Source of the DNA: Atrichornis clamosus | Lineage: Eukaryota; Chordata; Aves; Passeriformes; Menuridae | NCBI GenBank assembly: GCA_013400975.1 | Contig: WBMZ01014173.1 | Location: 29,070 to 93,069, forward strand | Direction of reading: 5' to 3' | DNA: 64,000 nucleotides | Shown: positions 1 through 17,165 of the stretch, piece by piece | Position numbering within the stretch: position 1 is the first letter of the stretch | Layout: the number at the start of each line of letters is the position of its first letter | Position numbers and translations under genes: made by a program | Notes under the pieces: model-generated | Databases searched by the model: none | Seen by the model: only the letters and a program-made list of their open reading frames with translations | What the model was told of the DNA's origin: nothing

Positions 1-169
1 TTTTTGGTTATGATTTTTCTGGGAATTGCAACTATTTGTCATTATCAAGAGCCTGCACACTAATGCCCAGTAGTACCCTAAAACAAATGTGGCAGAGTGA
101 AAAGGAGCTCAATACTGATCATCTTCCATATTTTTGCTCATCTGTGTTTGGTACGTATATTCTCTTTGA

Positions 170-3678
<3,509 letters not shown>

Positions 3679-5060
3679 TCTTTATCGTGTCACAAAAAGT
3701 TAAAGGGAGAATACTATTTTTAATTATTGTTTAATTTGTGAGCCAACTGGAAGGTGTTCTCAGTGCTTTGAAAATAGAAATAATGTTGACTGCATATCAC
3801 TTGCCAAGCAGCAAAAGGCATTACAGTGCTCTATATGAGAAAACCACAACTTTTAAATACGATGGAGGGATGTGTAGGAATCAAAGGGTAAAGAGTTGAG
3901 AATAATCTTCAATGCAGAATCCCTAATAGTGAGAAAATAACACTCATAAAAATCGCTGGTAGTCAGGGATATTAAGTAATGCTACTTTCAAAGACTCAGT
4001 GGGAGAACTGAATGAAGAATTACTGGGATAAGCCAGACACTGCTTCTTTCCTCCATACAAATCTGTTTGTATTGTCATTATCTACGTTTTAGTTTACACA
4101 TGATCAGATAGAATTTTTGTTAGACCTCTGTTATACAAGAAAAACAGTTTTTCTTTGCATTATTTGTTTCCAGAACTTAACAAAGTCATCAAAATGCTAC
4201 TGAATGTGGTATAGGAGGATACAACAACACACTAAAATGTTCAATTGCATTCTAAATATGGAATGGTGTAATAACTTTTAGATGTTCTTTACTTACAATG
4301 CTAATGGTTTGTACTCTTTTCCTGGATAAGAAGTCCTATGGTGCTCTTAAGATTTTTAGAATATGCTTTTTCTTTTAAAGGAAATGTGTGGTTTTTCTTC
4401 ACCTTCAATCATCTGATTGTTTTTAAAAATTACATTAAAAAGAGTGGTTTTGTCACTTCTTCCCCAGTTCATTGAATGCTGATAAATGCACTTTGGTACA
4501 GTAACCAGTATGCTATGCAGTAGTCCTTGTTGACTTTGTATCAATGGCTGTGGATTGACTCCTTGGTGTAGTAAATTCTTCCTTGTTTATAGCAATCTGG
4601 TTTTACTATTTCTGTCATTGAAACAGTATTTCTATTCTCATGACTTTTTTCAACACTCATATAAGCAATGTTTGCTGAAGGCAGTGTGATAATAATTAAG
4701 CCACTGAATTTAGTCAGGTTTAACACAAGACAATGTTGGTAGTATCCTTTCAAATACTAAGTTCTGTTGTTTTCATATTTTGTCTTGGGTGTGTGGTTTT
4801 TATTAAATATTTATTTTGACTACTAAAAATTCCCATTTACACTTTTTCTCCAGTGCATCATTTTAATTTCTTACATAAAATGAAAATATTTGCAACTTCA
4901 GTATTGCTTTTATCCTTGTGCAATGCATATATTTTTGTTTCAATATACTACCGATTACCTAAACCTGATGTTTTCCTTAATTCTGAGAAAAAAATGTGTG
5001 AGAGCTGGATTCAGTAATAATTTTCGTTAGTCATTAAATCTAGCTCTTACTCTTCATGTT
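3679..5060 (+). other. TMTC3: TMTC3 3' UTR (end uncertain)
   Basis: This AT-rich sequence follows the stop. No canonical AATAAA occurs between the stop and 7683-7688. The variant ATTAAA occurs at 4434-4439, 4802-4807, 5033-5038 and 5659-5664. The 5033 copy is followed by a T/GT-rich stretch that could serve as a downstream element. The right boundary given is therefore a guess, and the true UTR may be longer or have several ends. Confidence 0.5.
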
Positions 5061-7596
5061 TTGTCTTATTTCATAATGTGGAAGTATTTCTTAACAACTC
5101 TACTGTTCAGACTTAATCCTTTCCGTACCTGCTCAACTTCCTGCCTCAGGCAGTAATCCAGCTGTAAGATGTAATAATTATCTCTGTAGGAGGGATCTTA
5201 AATGGGTAAATGGCTTCCTTGCACAAACATTTTCTTTATTATGTATCATTCTTAATGTTAGCACAATTGCTTGCATGGTAATAACTTGGGGGGGCAAGGG
5301 GAATATAAAAAACATGATTTACAAGTGGCTGACAGGAACAGGTATGTGACGTGCAGTTGTTCTTCATACCAAAAAAAAATTCAACTGCTACTTGTAGAAG
5401 GTGCTCACAGGAATCTGTTGACCACACCTTGAAAATCACTTGGCCATGACTAACTCAGATCCTTGTACCTAAAATACCTGCTTGTTGACATTTATAGAAA
5501 CTTTTACTTGCATATTAAGTCTTCCTCCAAACCTTTGTTTTCAAAAAGGATTAGCCATTGTTCTGTGCAAAATGAAGAAACATTCATTTGAAAATGGCAG
5601 GAACTAAGTATTATGAAATGGTTCTTTCTGATAAGGTCAGGATTCTCCTCTGTTCTGTATTAAAGAGTCCCTAGTACTGCCATTGCCACACCACTTTTAT
5701 TTGGTCTGTTAATTGAAAAGGGGAGGAAAGGCAGGCTCTCGATCTCTGCATTTGAGCTTCTGTCATGTCTCATCTTGGCTGTCCTAGTAGCTCTTTAGGG
5801 ACTATCAAGCACTGTTAGATTTATTGACACTAAGAAGTGCCATCAGGTTTCACTAATACGCAAGAACTAGGAATTTCTAAGAGTGGGACAGGCTAACTAA
5901 CGTAATTTGTAGCCCTCTAATCATGCAGTACAGTTGCTGTGTTTGCTGAAAAAAGGGAAGATACGTCTTATATCATCTTTGCATACATACACAAAATTAT
6001 TCCAACTTGCGCATAGAGCTGCAGGGTAAGCATTTTAAGTGTTGCATATATTTGTGCCTGTAATTTCAGTACAGACTCATGCATTTGTCAGATTATTTTT
6101 TGGATCTTTTGCAGGTGAGTATATGCATAGAGGGAGACTCAAATATACAGACTAATTGGATATGTATGCATATAAATGGGGACACTTGGATTCTTAGAAG
6201 TAGTACAGTTGCAGAGGGACAACATGCCATTGTAGACTAACCTTTGAATATAGAATTTCCTTGTCATTTCCACATGAAACTACTTAGGATTTAGTTGCAA
6301 AAACTCTTTATTTTCAAAAATATTCTTTGCATTACAACCAGTTAAATACATGATCAATCAGATCTCATTTTTTTAATCTGAACTGTCAGGGAAATAGTCT
6401 AGTGTTGTGAAGATTAAGAAATGTTTTCCTACAAACAGGCATGCAAAGTAATTGGAATAGAAATCCCTTTCAATGTGCGGTGCAGTTTGTACCTTGATTA
6501 GCCAATAGTGAAATAGAGAAAGTAAAGCTAGAGCAAACACACAGGAAGAGGTGTGAAAGGAGGGCCTGGGAATAGGCAACCTCATGTTTAATGGGACTTC
6601 AGAGCAAAGCACTGACCTGTGAGAAATGTCAATATTCTGTAAGAGGAGTAAGCCCTCAGAAAGGAACAACTCCTGAAACTTTAGCACTGTGCACAGAGGT
6701 TGTCCAGCTCAACATCTCAGCAGCTTTGCCTTCTTGACAGCTGTTGGGCAATCCAAGAGCAAGGGGCACTGAGCGCAGCTCTTCGGGCATCTGCCGCTTG
6801 GTTGTCAGAGGAGGCTTTTGCGAGACCTAGCTGTGCCTTGTAGATTAAGTACCTTCTACTAGGGTATGGACCTTTGGGCTGAACATGCAGGCTTCTGTGT
6901 TTTCCTGAAGTTTCTTTTGGAAAGACTCAATGAAGATCAAAACAATTCTGGGAAGTTACCAGCTCAGACTCTTGCAAACTTTCCATTGCACAAAAGCTCT
7001 AGGAAGGGTCACAGTTTGGGTGAGTGTACATGACTGGGCTTTTCCTTGCAAGTTCTCTAATTCACGTCTGCCTGGTACAATGTCTGGCACTGCAGCAGAA
7101 TGTGCTGCTCCAGGAAAGTCCTGCTTCTGCTACTGCCATGTAACCAAAACTATGCAGTCTAGAAATCCTGCTTTGCTTAGACAGAAAGCTTGAGAATGGA
7201 AAGCCTGGAAGACACCTTCCACCGATCCTTTGGCTCACTTTATCGCCATACAAAAATATAACAAGCACTGTGTAGTGTTTCAACTGAGCAAGAAGAACCT
7301 GTCCCCCAAACCTCCAACACAGCTTACGAAAAGGTAAGACATTCCTGCTTGAAGTGAAAAGAACATAGCTTAGTATGTTATATACATTACAATGGTACTT
7401 TTTTAAAAAATAATCCTAGATAGATACCACATTACTTTTATAGCACTGAGTCGTAGTGCAGCTAATATTAGAAAAACTTAAAAACTGCTTTCTGTAGTGC
7501 TTGACTACAATCTACTGATTCTGCATGTGGGATATGTCTTTTGCAAACAGCCAGAAGAAATCACATACACACATCTACTAACAGAAAGTAACAATG

Positions 7597-7643
7597 ACAA
7601 AACCAAAGCAAAACAGGAAAAGAAAAAACCCAAACAAAAAAAT
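7597..7643. repeat. A/C-rich low-complexity tract (CAAAA-like)
   Basis: Mostly A with interspersed C: AAACC, CAAAA and AAACCC words. Its strand complement resembles the GTTT-rich tracts at 15.9 and 21.1 kb. Confidence 0.7.
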
Positions 7644-10600
7644 CACAGAACTTTCTGCATAATTATCCTGATATGGGAACATAATAAACTATATAACTTT
7701 CTTGGGCTAGAAAATCATCCTAGAAAAACACGTTTAACCTTCTCTGGCACAGTCATAATTTAAAAGATTGCTGGAAAGAGTATTGGACTTTATGGATACC
7801 ATTTACTCTGAACTAAGGAATTTGGTTTAGAATAAAATATTAATATAATGTTACTACTCCAGCATAAGGCAAATAACTGTTAGCTGCTACATCTTTACCA
7901 GGATAAGAAAGACACTAGCGAAACAAAGGAAATAAAAAGTCCCTGTTCAACTTGGGTCTTCACCAGTGCTTACAGAACTGTAAATGTCTTTTCTAAATAT
8001 CCATACAGAGGCATTAACTTTACAGCAAGTTTAGGGGTTACGTGCTTGCATGGGTGAGCTCTATCTTTTGTGGTTTGGACAGAATCAAAGAAATGAAATG
8101 AAATTGGTGGGGTTTTGCATGCCAGACTACACCTTGGCGTTGTGGAAAAATGTTTATGTCCTTGCCAAAACCTTAGTTATTAGTAGATCACTGTAGAAGG
8201 CAAGTCAGTGTATTTGATACAGTTTTGGAGGGTGATACAAGATTTATATGAGGCTATGAACTCTGTTACTTTTCTACGCAGTAACTGTAGTCAGTGTGAA
8301 ACCTTGAAGGATTCCACAGAGAGTAGGAGACAGCACTAGAATAAAGCACATTGTTCTGATATCCTACATCTATTTAGCATATATGCTTGTTCCTTACATG
8401 TAATTATCAGGGTGTTGTTTTTTTATATCGGCATAGCAAGGTATTTTTAATTATATGGGTATTCATCCAGGCACAATTGAGACTAGGTGGAGGAGGAAAA
8501 TGCAACAATTACAGGATGTCTTTCCAAAAGTAGAAGCCATAAATCTTGATTTTTAAAATACCATCTTGAACATGCACTCACCTTTATTTCATTTGCAGTT
8601 GTTAACCCAGCCCTGCACTTGTGCGTGAGCCATCATCGGGCACAATCTGTAGCACCAACTCCCCAGTACTGGGAGCTCGTGACAACGGTGCTGACAGAAT
8701 GGGGATTAGTTGTTATCGCCTCTCAGCCTCAAGCTGAATAGTCAAGGTTTGCTTGTTTGTTTGGGTGCACTGCTCGTTTCGGCTACAAGAATATCAGACT
8801 TTATGAATGATTGCAAGATACAGTAATTGTTGATAAAAGAAGCTTAAAGGGAGCTTCTGAATACCTTTTCTATCCCTTGAACAAGTTGTAAACGGGTCCG
8901 GAATGCTGGGGTTTCTTCAACTCTGTGCATATACATTTATCAATTTTCCAGTATAAATAGCTGCAAACAAATAACAATGGAAAGGTATGTGAAAGCTTAA
9001 ATCTCATGAAATTCAAATACTGGGCAAAAACAAAAGAAGCTGAATTCTGTAGTGTTTCTTTAGATGTTTTTATATGAGAGTGTTTTCATGAAGTTACAGA
9101 ATGATCTGTAATGCTGAGTATTATTTGTATGTCACACTGTTTTTCTGCCCCTTACTTGGGTGAATATAGTAAAGGTTTTAGTACAAATATTTAAGTTTAA
9201 ATTTACCTTCCCAAGCATAATCCTTCAGATGCTTTAACAGATATTGCAAATGAGCCAATTTGTATATTCATGAAAATTAAAAAGCATAATTAAGTTTGGG
9301 GAGTTTTTTCCTTCTGATCAATATACATGAAAGCTTTTATATTTGAACAAAAAATATATGTATTGCACAAGGATAAAAGCACCACTGAAATTAGAAATAT
9401 GAATAAGGATTTTTCAAAGATTTTCCAGTTATCTGCAGTGGTTTATCTTGTGCCAAAAAGGAACCTTCTTTCCACTGACTTCCTTTATATTTTGATTATT
9501 TTACTGACTGTAATACTTCTTCCCCTGAATTACAGCTTTTTTTAAAAATTTAGTGTAAAACTGACAGATGATCCTTTAGCTTACAAACACAAGACGTACT
9601 GTGACTGTAGGAAAACCACATAAAACAGAAAGCAACTAAAATGCAGGAAAGCAAGTAGAGGGGTTTATTTTAAAAATAAATAACAAAATAAGCATTTTTA
9701 TCTTAGGATGTTTCATGTCTGTGTATCTTAAGAGCCTTCTGGCTGATGAGATAAAGCAAACTTTAACTCATCAATTACTGACAATCTCAACTTCAGTGTC
9801 AAATGGTTGTTTTTACTACTGTACTGTTCCTTCTTCAGCTTCAGATGAACTTACATAAAGAGATTGGTGGTGAGATTGATTCTCAGTAGCACAGTCTCAG
9901 TATTGTTTTTAATATCATTAAGTTCTCTTTTCCTTTGTTCTCTTGTCTTTTGTTGTTTCTGTGGCATGTTTCCTTTCTCACGCTGCCAGCATTCCAGGAC
10001 AGAAGGCTGAAAAGAGGCTCTAACTGAAGGTTTAAAGTCCTTATATATAACTAATAAGCATCTTCAGTGTTCTGTTCTTTTCTTCTGATTACATGCATGT
10101 GAATAAGGTATATACATATATAAATTGCATATGTAAGTCTTTGCTGAAAAACTGGAGCACGATTATTTTGACATCCACTCTGAAAAGTGCTCATTTCACT
10201 CTATTATTCGAAACTATTCTTAGTGTTATTTGGAACAGCAGTGCAGAAAAATGCCTACAGGGACTGATGGCCAGGTAACTGTTTCAGGTTATTATCCATT
10301 GTGAGGCAGCTGCATAAATCAGACAAATGACCAGGTAAGAGTAGAGACTTACATAGAAAATGGATATAGTTGTATAATATGTAGGGCATAACACCATGTG
10401 ACTGAATTTTGCTCTTGTGTCTTGTGATTGGGTTTCTTTTGCTTGTGATCTGGCAAGGTGTTGAGAAGGTGGGAGTTTCTGCTTCCAGGGACAGCAACTG
10501 TTCAAACTGTTGTTATCTGCTGTTCATTAGTGCTTCAGAGGTGAATGAAGGCTGTTATCTTTGTACTTGACCTCTTGGTAAGTGTCTCATTAAAACATGA

Positions 10601-13600
10601 AGCAGAAGGTTCAGTCAATAGGCTAAACTAGAAGAAGATTTCCAGATGATCATGATTGTATTAATCTACAGATAAGGACGAAATTAGCTAGAATTGTTCT
10701 TTATTTTTGTCCTGCATTACAGAATGTCTTCCTCATAGTGCTACTTTGGTATGCCTTAGGCCAGTAACGATAAATCTTAAGCAACAATCCAGCCCATGTT
10801 CTATATGTGACAGGAGAAATTGCAGTGCTCTAAATAACACCACCGGAAGATGTGGCTTCTGACCTGAGAAGCTTGTCATCGTGGAAGAATGTGATGATCT
10901 AAACTAGGAAATAAAAAAAAAATGGCATTTTCATTGTATATTTGGGACTAGAGAAAGAACATCTAGGGTCTTAAGAAGCTTCTTAATTCTACTGAAATAT
11001 GACAGTCTTCACAATATTGTTTGTTAACCTTCCTCCAAGGTTTTGTTCTGTGATTTTCTTCTTAAGAATGTATTCCTTTTCTGCAACTGCATAATAAAAG
11101 AAAAAATACTCATTTTCTTTTAAATGTTACTGTCAAATCCCATATCAAATTTAATTTTAATTCAAGGTGATTATGCATAGATTCTGAAGAACCTATACAT
11201 AGAATTACACAAATAACGAAAGTGCTGTCAAGACCATCCTTGCAATATTGCAGGTACAACATGAGTATAGAGGGTTAAGAGAAATAATAAAAAATATTAT
11301 TTTTGAGCACAGAGATACTACCAGTATGTCAAGACCTGTTTACCCCACAGATTACTGGGTGCTTGAGTCTACACTAGATGAATATCACTTCCAGCTTGCT
11401 TTACACTTTTTCTAAGTGTTCACTTTCAGATACTGAAAGTGGGTTACATAGACTGGTTTCATTTGGTGTAGTCGGTCTGAGAGGGAATTCTGCTGTGTGT
11501 CTGAGGGAGCTGGGGGCTGTAGCATATGATGGGGAAAGAGAGGCTGAAGCAGCTGATCTGCTTTTGCCTGACAGGACTATAGGGACTTCTTATTGCCATC
11601 TTCAACTCTGTGAAGGTATTTGCACAGAAGCAGATAATGCGAAAGGTAATGAACACAAGCTGCAGCAGGGGAAATTCTAATTAAATGCAAGAAAATAATT
11701 GTTCTCATCATTTCCATTTGCAGATGATCCTACTCTTCAGAGGCACATCACCCCATTGTCATATTGCCTGCTTCAGGCTCTTCAGCAGTGATGTCCTGGT
11801 GAGTACAGGACTGTGCTGGCCAACCTCTTCAGCAGAGCCAGACTGAGACGTTTTGCATGACAGGTACCACTGGGACTAACTCCAGGCATACGTGCTACAA
11901 TTCAAATATGTACAGAGAAGGATAAGAGCAACTAAATTAGTGCAAAGGCATCACAAATTCATGCATTACTTATGCAGGGATTTTCCAGGGAAGAATCACG
12001 TAATTTACAGTAAAAGTGAACAGGAAGTGGCATTTCTTTTTTTCTCTTAATACCAAGCTGAATGACTTAAATGGATGAAATTTTGTTGGTGAAATAATAC
12101 CTTCATGGAACACATAATTAAATTTTGTTGTTTATTGCAAGATGTTGTGGTTGCTGAGGTATAAAAGATCCCAAGAACCAAAATAGCTACATTCATGAAA
12201 GGGAGGATCTGTGAAATGCCATGCAGCTTTTGATTTAATAAGGTACTTGTATGCAAGCTCACAAAACCTGGTAGGACATTACAAGAGAAGAATCTACTAT
12301 GCCTGGTTCCAAAACTTGTTCCTAAACTCTTCCCCTAGCCATTTGGCAGTAGAAACAGTCAGAGACTACATAGCAAGCTCAATGGATTCTTGGTCTGACC
12401 TATGCCATAAAAAAATTTTATTCTGAACTTCAAAATCATTAGAGGAAAAAAAGAACAAAGGTTTTGCTTAGAGTAACATAGAATAAGCAATTCTCTATTG
12501 TAACCCAGCTTTGGCTATATAAATATAGATGAAGGTCTTGTCTGTAATGTTTTTGGACAGAGAAATGTTTGGGGAACTTTGACTTTACAGATACAGACTG
12601 GGGAAAAATGCTACGGATATGTTATGACCTGGATATTTGTGTGCATGCTAAACAGCCAGTTTTTAATTATATAGGTTGTGAACCTGCAGAAGATGGCATT
12701 AATTAAAGTGAGTTTTGATAAAAAATTGAGTATTTATGAGGTTACGGTTGTAAAATACCCTAGCAAGCCAAAACCAGGTTTTCATTAAAAATTTTTAAAA
12801 ATTTAAAAAGGAATAAATGGTTTCATTTAAAATTAAATGGAATTAAATGTCTGTTATCCATGTCTGATTCTCCAAAAGGTAGGTTTTATGTGCATATATA
12901 CTAAGACAGTTAAAAGGACCACAGAGAAAGGTGGAAGTAAAATACCACAAAATTCTCAATCTATGAAGATGCTGTTCTGTAGTTGATTTAACAGACAAAT
13001 AAAACACTTGATATGATCTTTCTGAACTTCAGCTGAGGGCAAAATTATAGTTAAACTATAAATGACAAGAATTAATGGAATTATTGGAGGATGGATAAAA
13101 GCTTTCCAACAGGGAAAGAGCAGCAGAGATCTGCAATATCTGGTAGCACAGTAGTTACTAGCAATGTTCCTGAAATAACTTGGCACTGAACTTCTTTAAT
13201 AATGTCAGTCATGGCTCTGGTAGAAATACAGTAAAAATACTGATTGTATTTGTTGACAATGTTTGGTATTGTATAAAAATCTCTTGCTACAACTGGATTA
13301 GTAGAAATGGGATGAAATTCAATAGTAGGTAATATAAAGTGTTGCACCCTTCCCCTAAAGGGGAGGTCATCACAACCCTGTTACTGGTATCACACTTCAG
13401 TTGAAAGCTAGAAGTTTGCAAAGGTGGAAATGTACTTGGCTGTCCTATAGCAGCAGGATTATAAATAAGTGAATTAATTTAGCCAGAAATTGATATGACT
13501 GTGGTGAAGAGGTAAGTCCTGTAGAAATAAAGATGCTGGTGATGCTTATCTGGAATACTTGCTTAGTTTTGATTGCCTATGTCCAAGATCCATAAATTCA

Positions 13601-14644
13601 AACTAAAACAATTACACAAAATCTCTGCTGGGTGAATAAGTAAAGCAGGAGGATTTTTTTATGGAAAGAACCATAGCTAGTTATCTGAGGCTAAACAAGT
13701 CAAAAGGGCATGTCTTTGTTAAGATAATCAGTAGGAGGATAAAAACTGGAAGAAATAGTACCATTTAGGCTAAGAGCCAATGTTTGTACAAGAACAAAAT
13801 GGGAGAAAACAATTATAAATACACTCAGGCTGGAAATGAGGCAAAAGGTCCAGTCTACTGGAGCAATATATTTTGGGACTATCTTTTAAGGAGGATGGTG
13901 AAGGGAGAAAAAAAGTTATTTTGAGCTAAGACTATGAACAGTTTTGAAAGTGAATGCATTAAATGCTACTTGTAATAATAAGAAACTAAATTTTGTGATC
14001 CAGGAAGTTTATTCTAATTTTGTGCTTCCTTAAAGCACTTTGTTTATTTTAATGCATATGTTTAAATTGGAGGTACTCTTGTGAAAATAACAATGCCTAT
14101 TGCAAACTGATATATTTGGCATGTGAAATCATTCTGCACAGAACAATATGAATTTAGATCACATTAAAATGTCCTGCTTTCAGTGGTTATAGTTTTGCTG
14201 AAATCTTAAATGTAGCAGTGAAAAGTTGTCTAAACTTGCATGTTTATTATCTTCCTGAATTATTTTGCCATCTTACTCCTTTGTACTGAGAAGCTCCCAC
14301 TATAGGGTAAATAAATGACCTTTTAAAGAGCCAACTCAATGGTGTTAAGAGTAACCCCTTGATGTACAAGTCCCACAGTACCGTGTGCCAAGTTACTCGT
14401 GCAATTCATGGGGTACTACATGAAGTTAACTGAAAATCTGCAGTAGAACTCAGTTTTTAAGATGCAAATAATTGCCTTTTTATATGTATTGAAGATTGTA
14501 GTGAAAGCCTTACAAAACATTGGAGTGAATCAGTATTGTGAAGGCAGAAAAGAATATGCAGTTCTCTCCCTTTCTTTTTTTTTCTTCCTCTATCTGGTAG
14601 CCCATTTGCTACAAACATTTATAGAATGAAACGTATTTATTCTA

Positions 14645-14668
14645 AATAATAATAATAGTAATAATAAC
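14645..14668. repeat. Short AAT microsatellite
   Basis: About seven imperfect AAT units with one AGT interruption. Confidence 0.75.
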
Positions 14669-15540
14669 AGTAAAAATGAAAAATTGATTGTAAATTTGAA
14701 AGAAATTGAAAATTTATTATTAGTACTGGATTATATTCTTGGTTTTTAATATAATATATAGTTCTGACTTCATATGTATATGAAAAGTAAATTATAGGCA
14801 CAGAATTGTGTGAAACATTTTAACCAGTTCAGGTAATAAAGAATTACAACGCAACAGTAGAACCTACTGTATTCTGCTATTTAGGAAATAGTGGAAAAAA
14901 TGGTTGCTGAAGTAACTTGCTAAATTTCAAAGAAAAAAAAAACAGAAGAAAAAAAGCAGTGGAGACAAGTCTAAGCTCACAACTCAGGAATGACAATCTC
15001 AAAGAACATAGAGACTGCATTCTTAAAAATAAAATGTGCCTAATTTAAGATATTCTTCCTGAGCAGCAGAGGTTTAATCCAAAACCTAGGAGCATGTCCC
15101 AGTAGTCCCCTCAGTGCCTTCTTGGTGTAGAAAAACCTCTTTTCCAGAGTTTATTTCCCTCCGGGCACAGGTAGACACTCTGTGGCTCTCCCTGCTGTGC
15201 TGGAGCCAAACCCTCTTGTGTCTGTATTTGAAAAAAAAGATACAGGCAGTTTGTCATCCATCCCTGTTCAACAAACTCTTAAAAGTAAACATAGCTTCAT
15301 CTCAGACTTATATTACACAAAACCAGTTTACTAGACAGTTAATTTAACAGTTGAATGGGATTTTTTTTCTATTTACTATGATATTGTAGCTTTTCCCACT
15401 TTTTTCCTGCTTAAAGGATCATATTCTTCCCTTACTAGCATTCTTTCCAGAAGGTGTTAGCTGTCTCCAAAACTTATTTCCTAGAAGATGTATGGTTTCA
15501 GCTGTTTCTAAACAATTCTGTAAATTCGTATTCTAGACCT

Positions 15541-15890
15541 GTGATGTTCTTAAATGTCTGACTGCCCGGTGAGGGATGCAAGGCTGAAGTGCAGGTCCTC
15601 AGTAATCCTGCTCCGCTGTTGTGCAGGGGTTTCCTCATGCACATGGTACTCACTTCAGCAGCACCCTAAGCTTTTGCTTGTCGAGATCACGTGGGGTGAA
15701 GTTTCTGTCACTACATGCGTGTGTGTTCCCAAGCCATTGAGGTACCCAAGTGCTCAGTTCTCAGCCTTCAGGAGGTGGAAACGTGAGCTTGTGTTCCTGT
15801 GGAGACTTACTCCCTTGGCATTCTTAAAATGCATTGGGAAGATCCAGCCTTGAATAAAACATAAATCAAGAAAAGACACTTCGTTTCATT
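15541..15890. other. Unclassified moderately GC-rich patch
   Basis: Stands out from its AT-rich surroundings by composition, and contains a CACGTGG E-box-like word near 15690. An open + frame (15554-15853, 99 codons) matches nothing I recognise and has no splice or start context to support coding. It could be an old repeat or a conserved non-coding element. Confidence 0.35.
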
Positions 15891-15892
15891 AC

Positions 15893-15980
15893 AGTTTGGG
15901 GGGGTTTGGTTGAGTTTGTTTGTTTGTTTGTTTCTTTGGTTGTGGAGTTGTTTTTTGTTTTGGGTTAGGGGTTTTTTGTC
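15893..15980. repeat. (GTTT)n-type G/T-rich low-complexity tract
   Basis: Begins with a G7 run, followed by several GTTT units, then TTGG/GTTTT words and one GGGTTAGGGG word. The top strand is strongly G/T-only. Confidence 0.8.
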
Positions 15981-17062
15981 TCTAGCAACTGTTATTACAG
16001 GTTTGCTTTGTATGTAGAAGTTTGGAGTTTAAAGGTAACCTCTCGATTGGAGACCACCCTCAGTCTGCACAGGGGCTACATTCTAAGGCAAGCTTCTTAT
16101 ACTCCCTGCCTGAGAATGTTCCATCGAGAGCAATAGGGATTTAGTTTAGATCTTCATTAGGACACAAGCTGGTAGGAGTCGGGAATTCCCCTGACACTGG
16201 ACCTATTCACATTACATCTGAGAACTTGCATCATCTTTCATGCTGCTTTATCTCATCTTTATTGAAAATGACAGTTTTGTTTTTATTTAATTCTCTCCTG
16301 TAATCACAGAGAAGAGCTTATTTGTGTGGATTTTTTTTTTTTTCTGGCTGGAATTATCTATTTTGTAAAGGAAAAAGAAGTAATTTTTTAAAGTAATTTT
16401 TCTAAAAAGTGATAGCACAGAAGACTATAAAGATTTTGCATTTTAAAGATCTCTGAGTTCTGACCTACAACAACTAAGTGCTTAATTATTCTGTTTTGAA
16501 CTCAGACTCCAGATATACTTCATACATGAGAAGAACCTTGATTAGATTCTTCCGAAGTGTGGGATAAATGAGGCTAGATGAGGAAAAAATGTTTCTTCTC
16601 CTTTTGTCATTTGTATTTCAGAGTAGGGGTTTTTGTTTCTTTGTTCTGTACTATGAATCTGGTGAAGAAAACTGGTTAGTTTTAATTTTCTTTTAGGGAA
16701 AAATATCTGTTCAAATAAATGCTTGTAAGTTTTCTCATAATGTATAAGAATTACTCAAACAATTAATCCAGGAAAAAATTGATCAGATTTATGAAAAAGG
16801 TCTTGCATTATTTTATAGCTATAGAAAAACATATGAGATAGAGAGATACATTGGATATTGTCATTGCAAACGTATTTTATTAAGGTTAGGAGCAATGTAG
16901 CCTAAAGGTAACAAAGGATAACAATAATAGGGCAAATAACGATCAGGCAAAAGCAACTCTCATAAATCTGTTGAGTCATTTTCACTTTCAAAATATCACT
17001 GGAGTGTAATTCAAAGGGAATATGATGAAAAAACCCATGGGGGGTAAGGAAGAGGGGAAATT

Positions 17063-17165
17063 ATTCATATATACATATATATATGTATATGCAATATTTA
17101 TATGCACATATGTCATTAGTATAAATATTGTCTACTAGATATTATATATAATATGTATATATGTA
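17063..17165. repeat. TA-rich simple repeat
   Basis: Alternating TA/CATA/TGTA words with little other sequence. Confidence 0.75.

Larger units (their letters stand above)
5061..15540. other. Intergenic or distal 3' UTR sequence; no gene recognised
   Basis: About 10 kb of AT-rich DNA with only short random-looking frames on both strands. Slightly more GC-rich patches lie near 6.7-7.2, 8.6-8.75, 11.45-11.65 and 15.05-15.25 kb. None matches a repeat or protein family I know. The only low-complexity blocks are the A/C-rich tract near 7.6 kb, an AAT run at 14645-14668 and AT-rich stretches near 12.78-12.85 kb. Confidence 0.6.

Noticed and set aside
6930..7283. Overlapping + and - frames of 73-87 codons downstream of TMTC3.
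   Set aside because: No recognisable domain. Both strands are open because of local composition. Retained only as a patch to check for conservation.
11378..11680. 100-codon + frame.
   Set aside because: No homology recognised and no acceptor/donor pair in frame. Probably chance.
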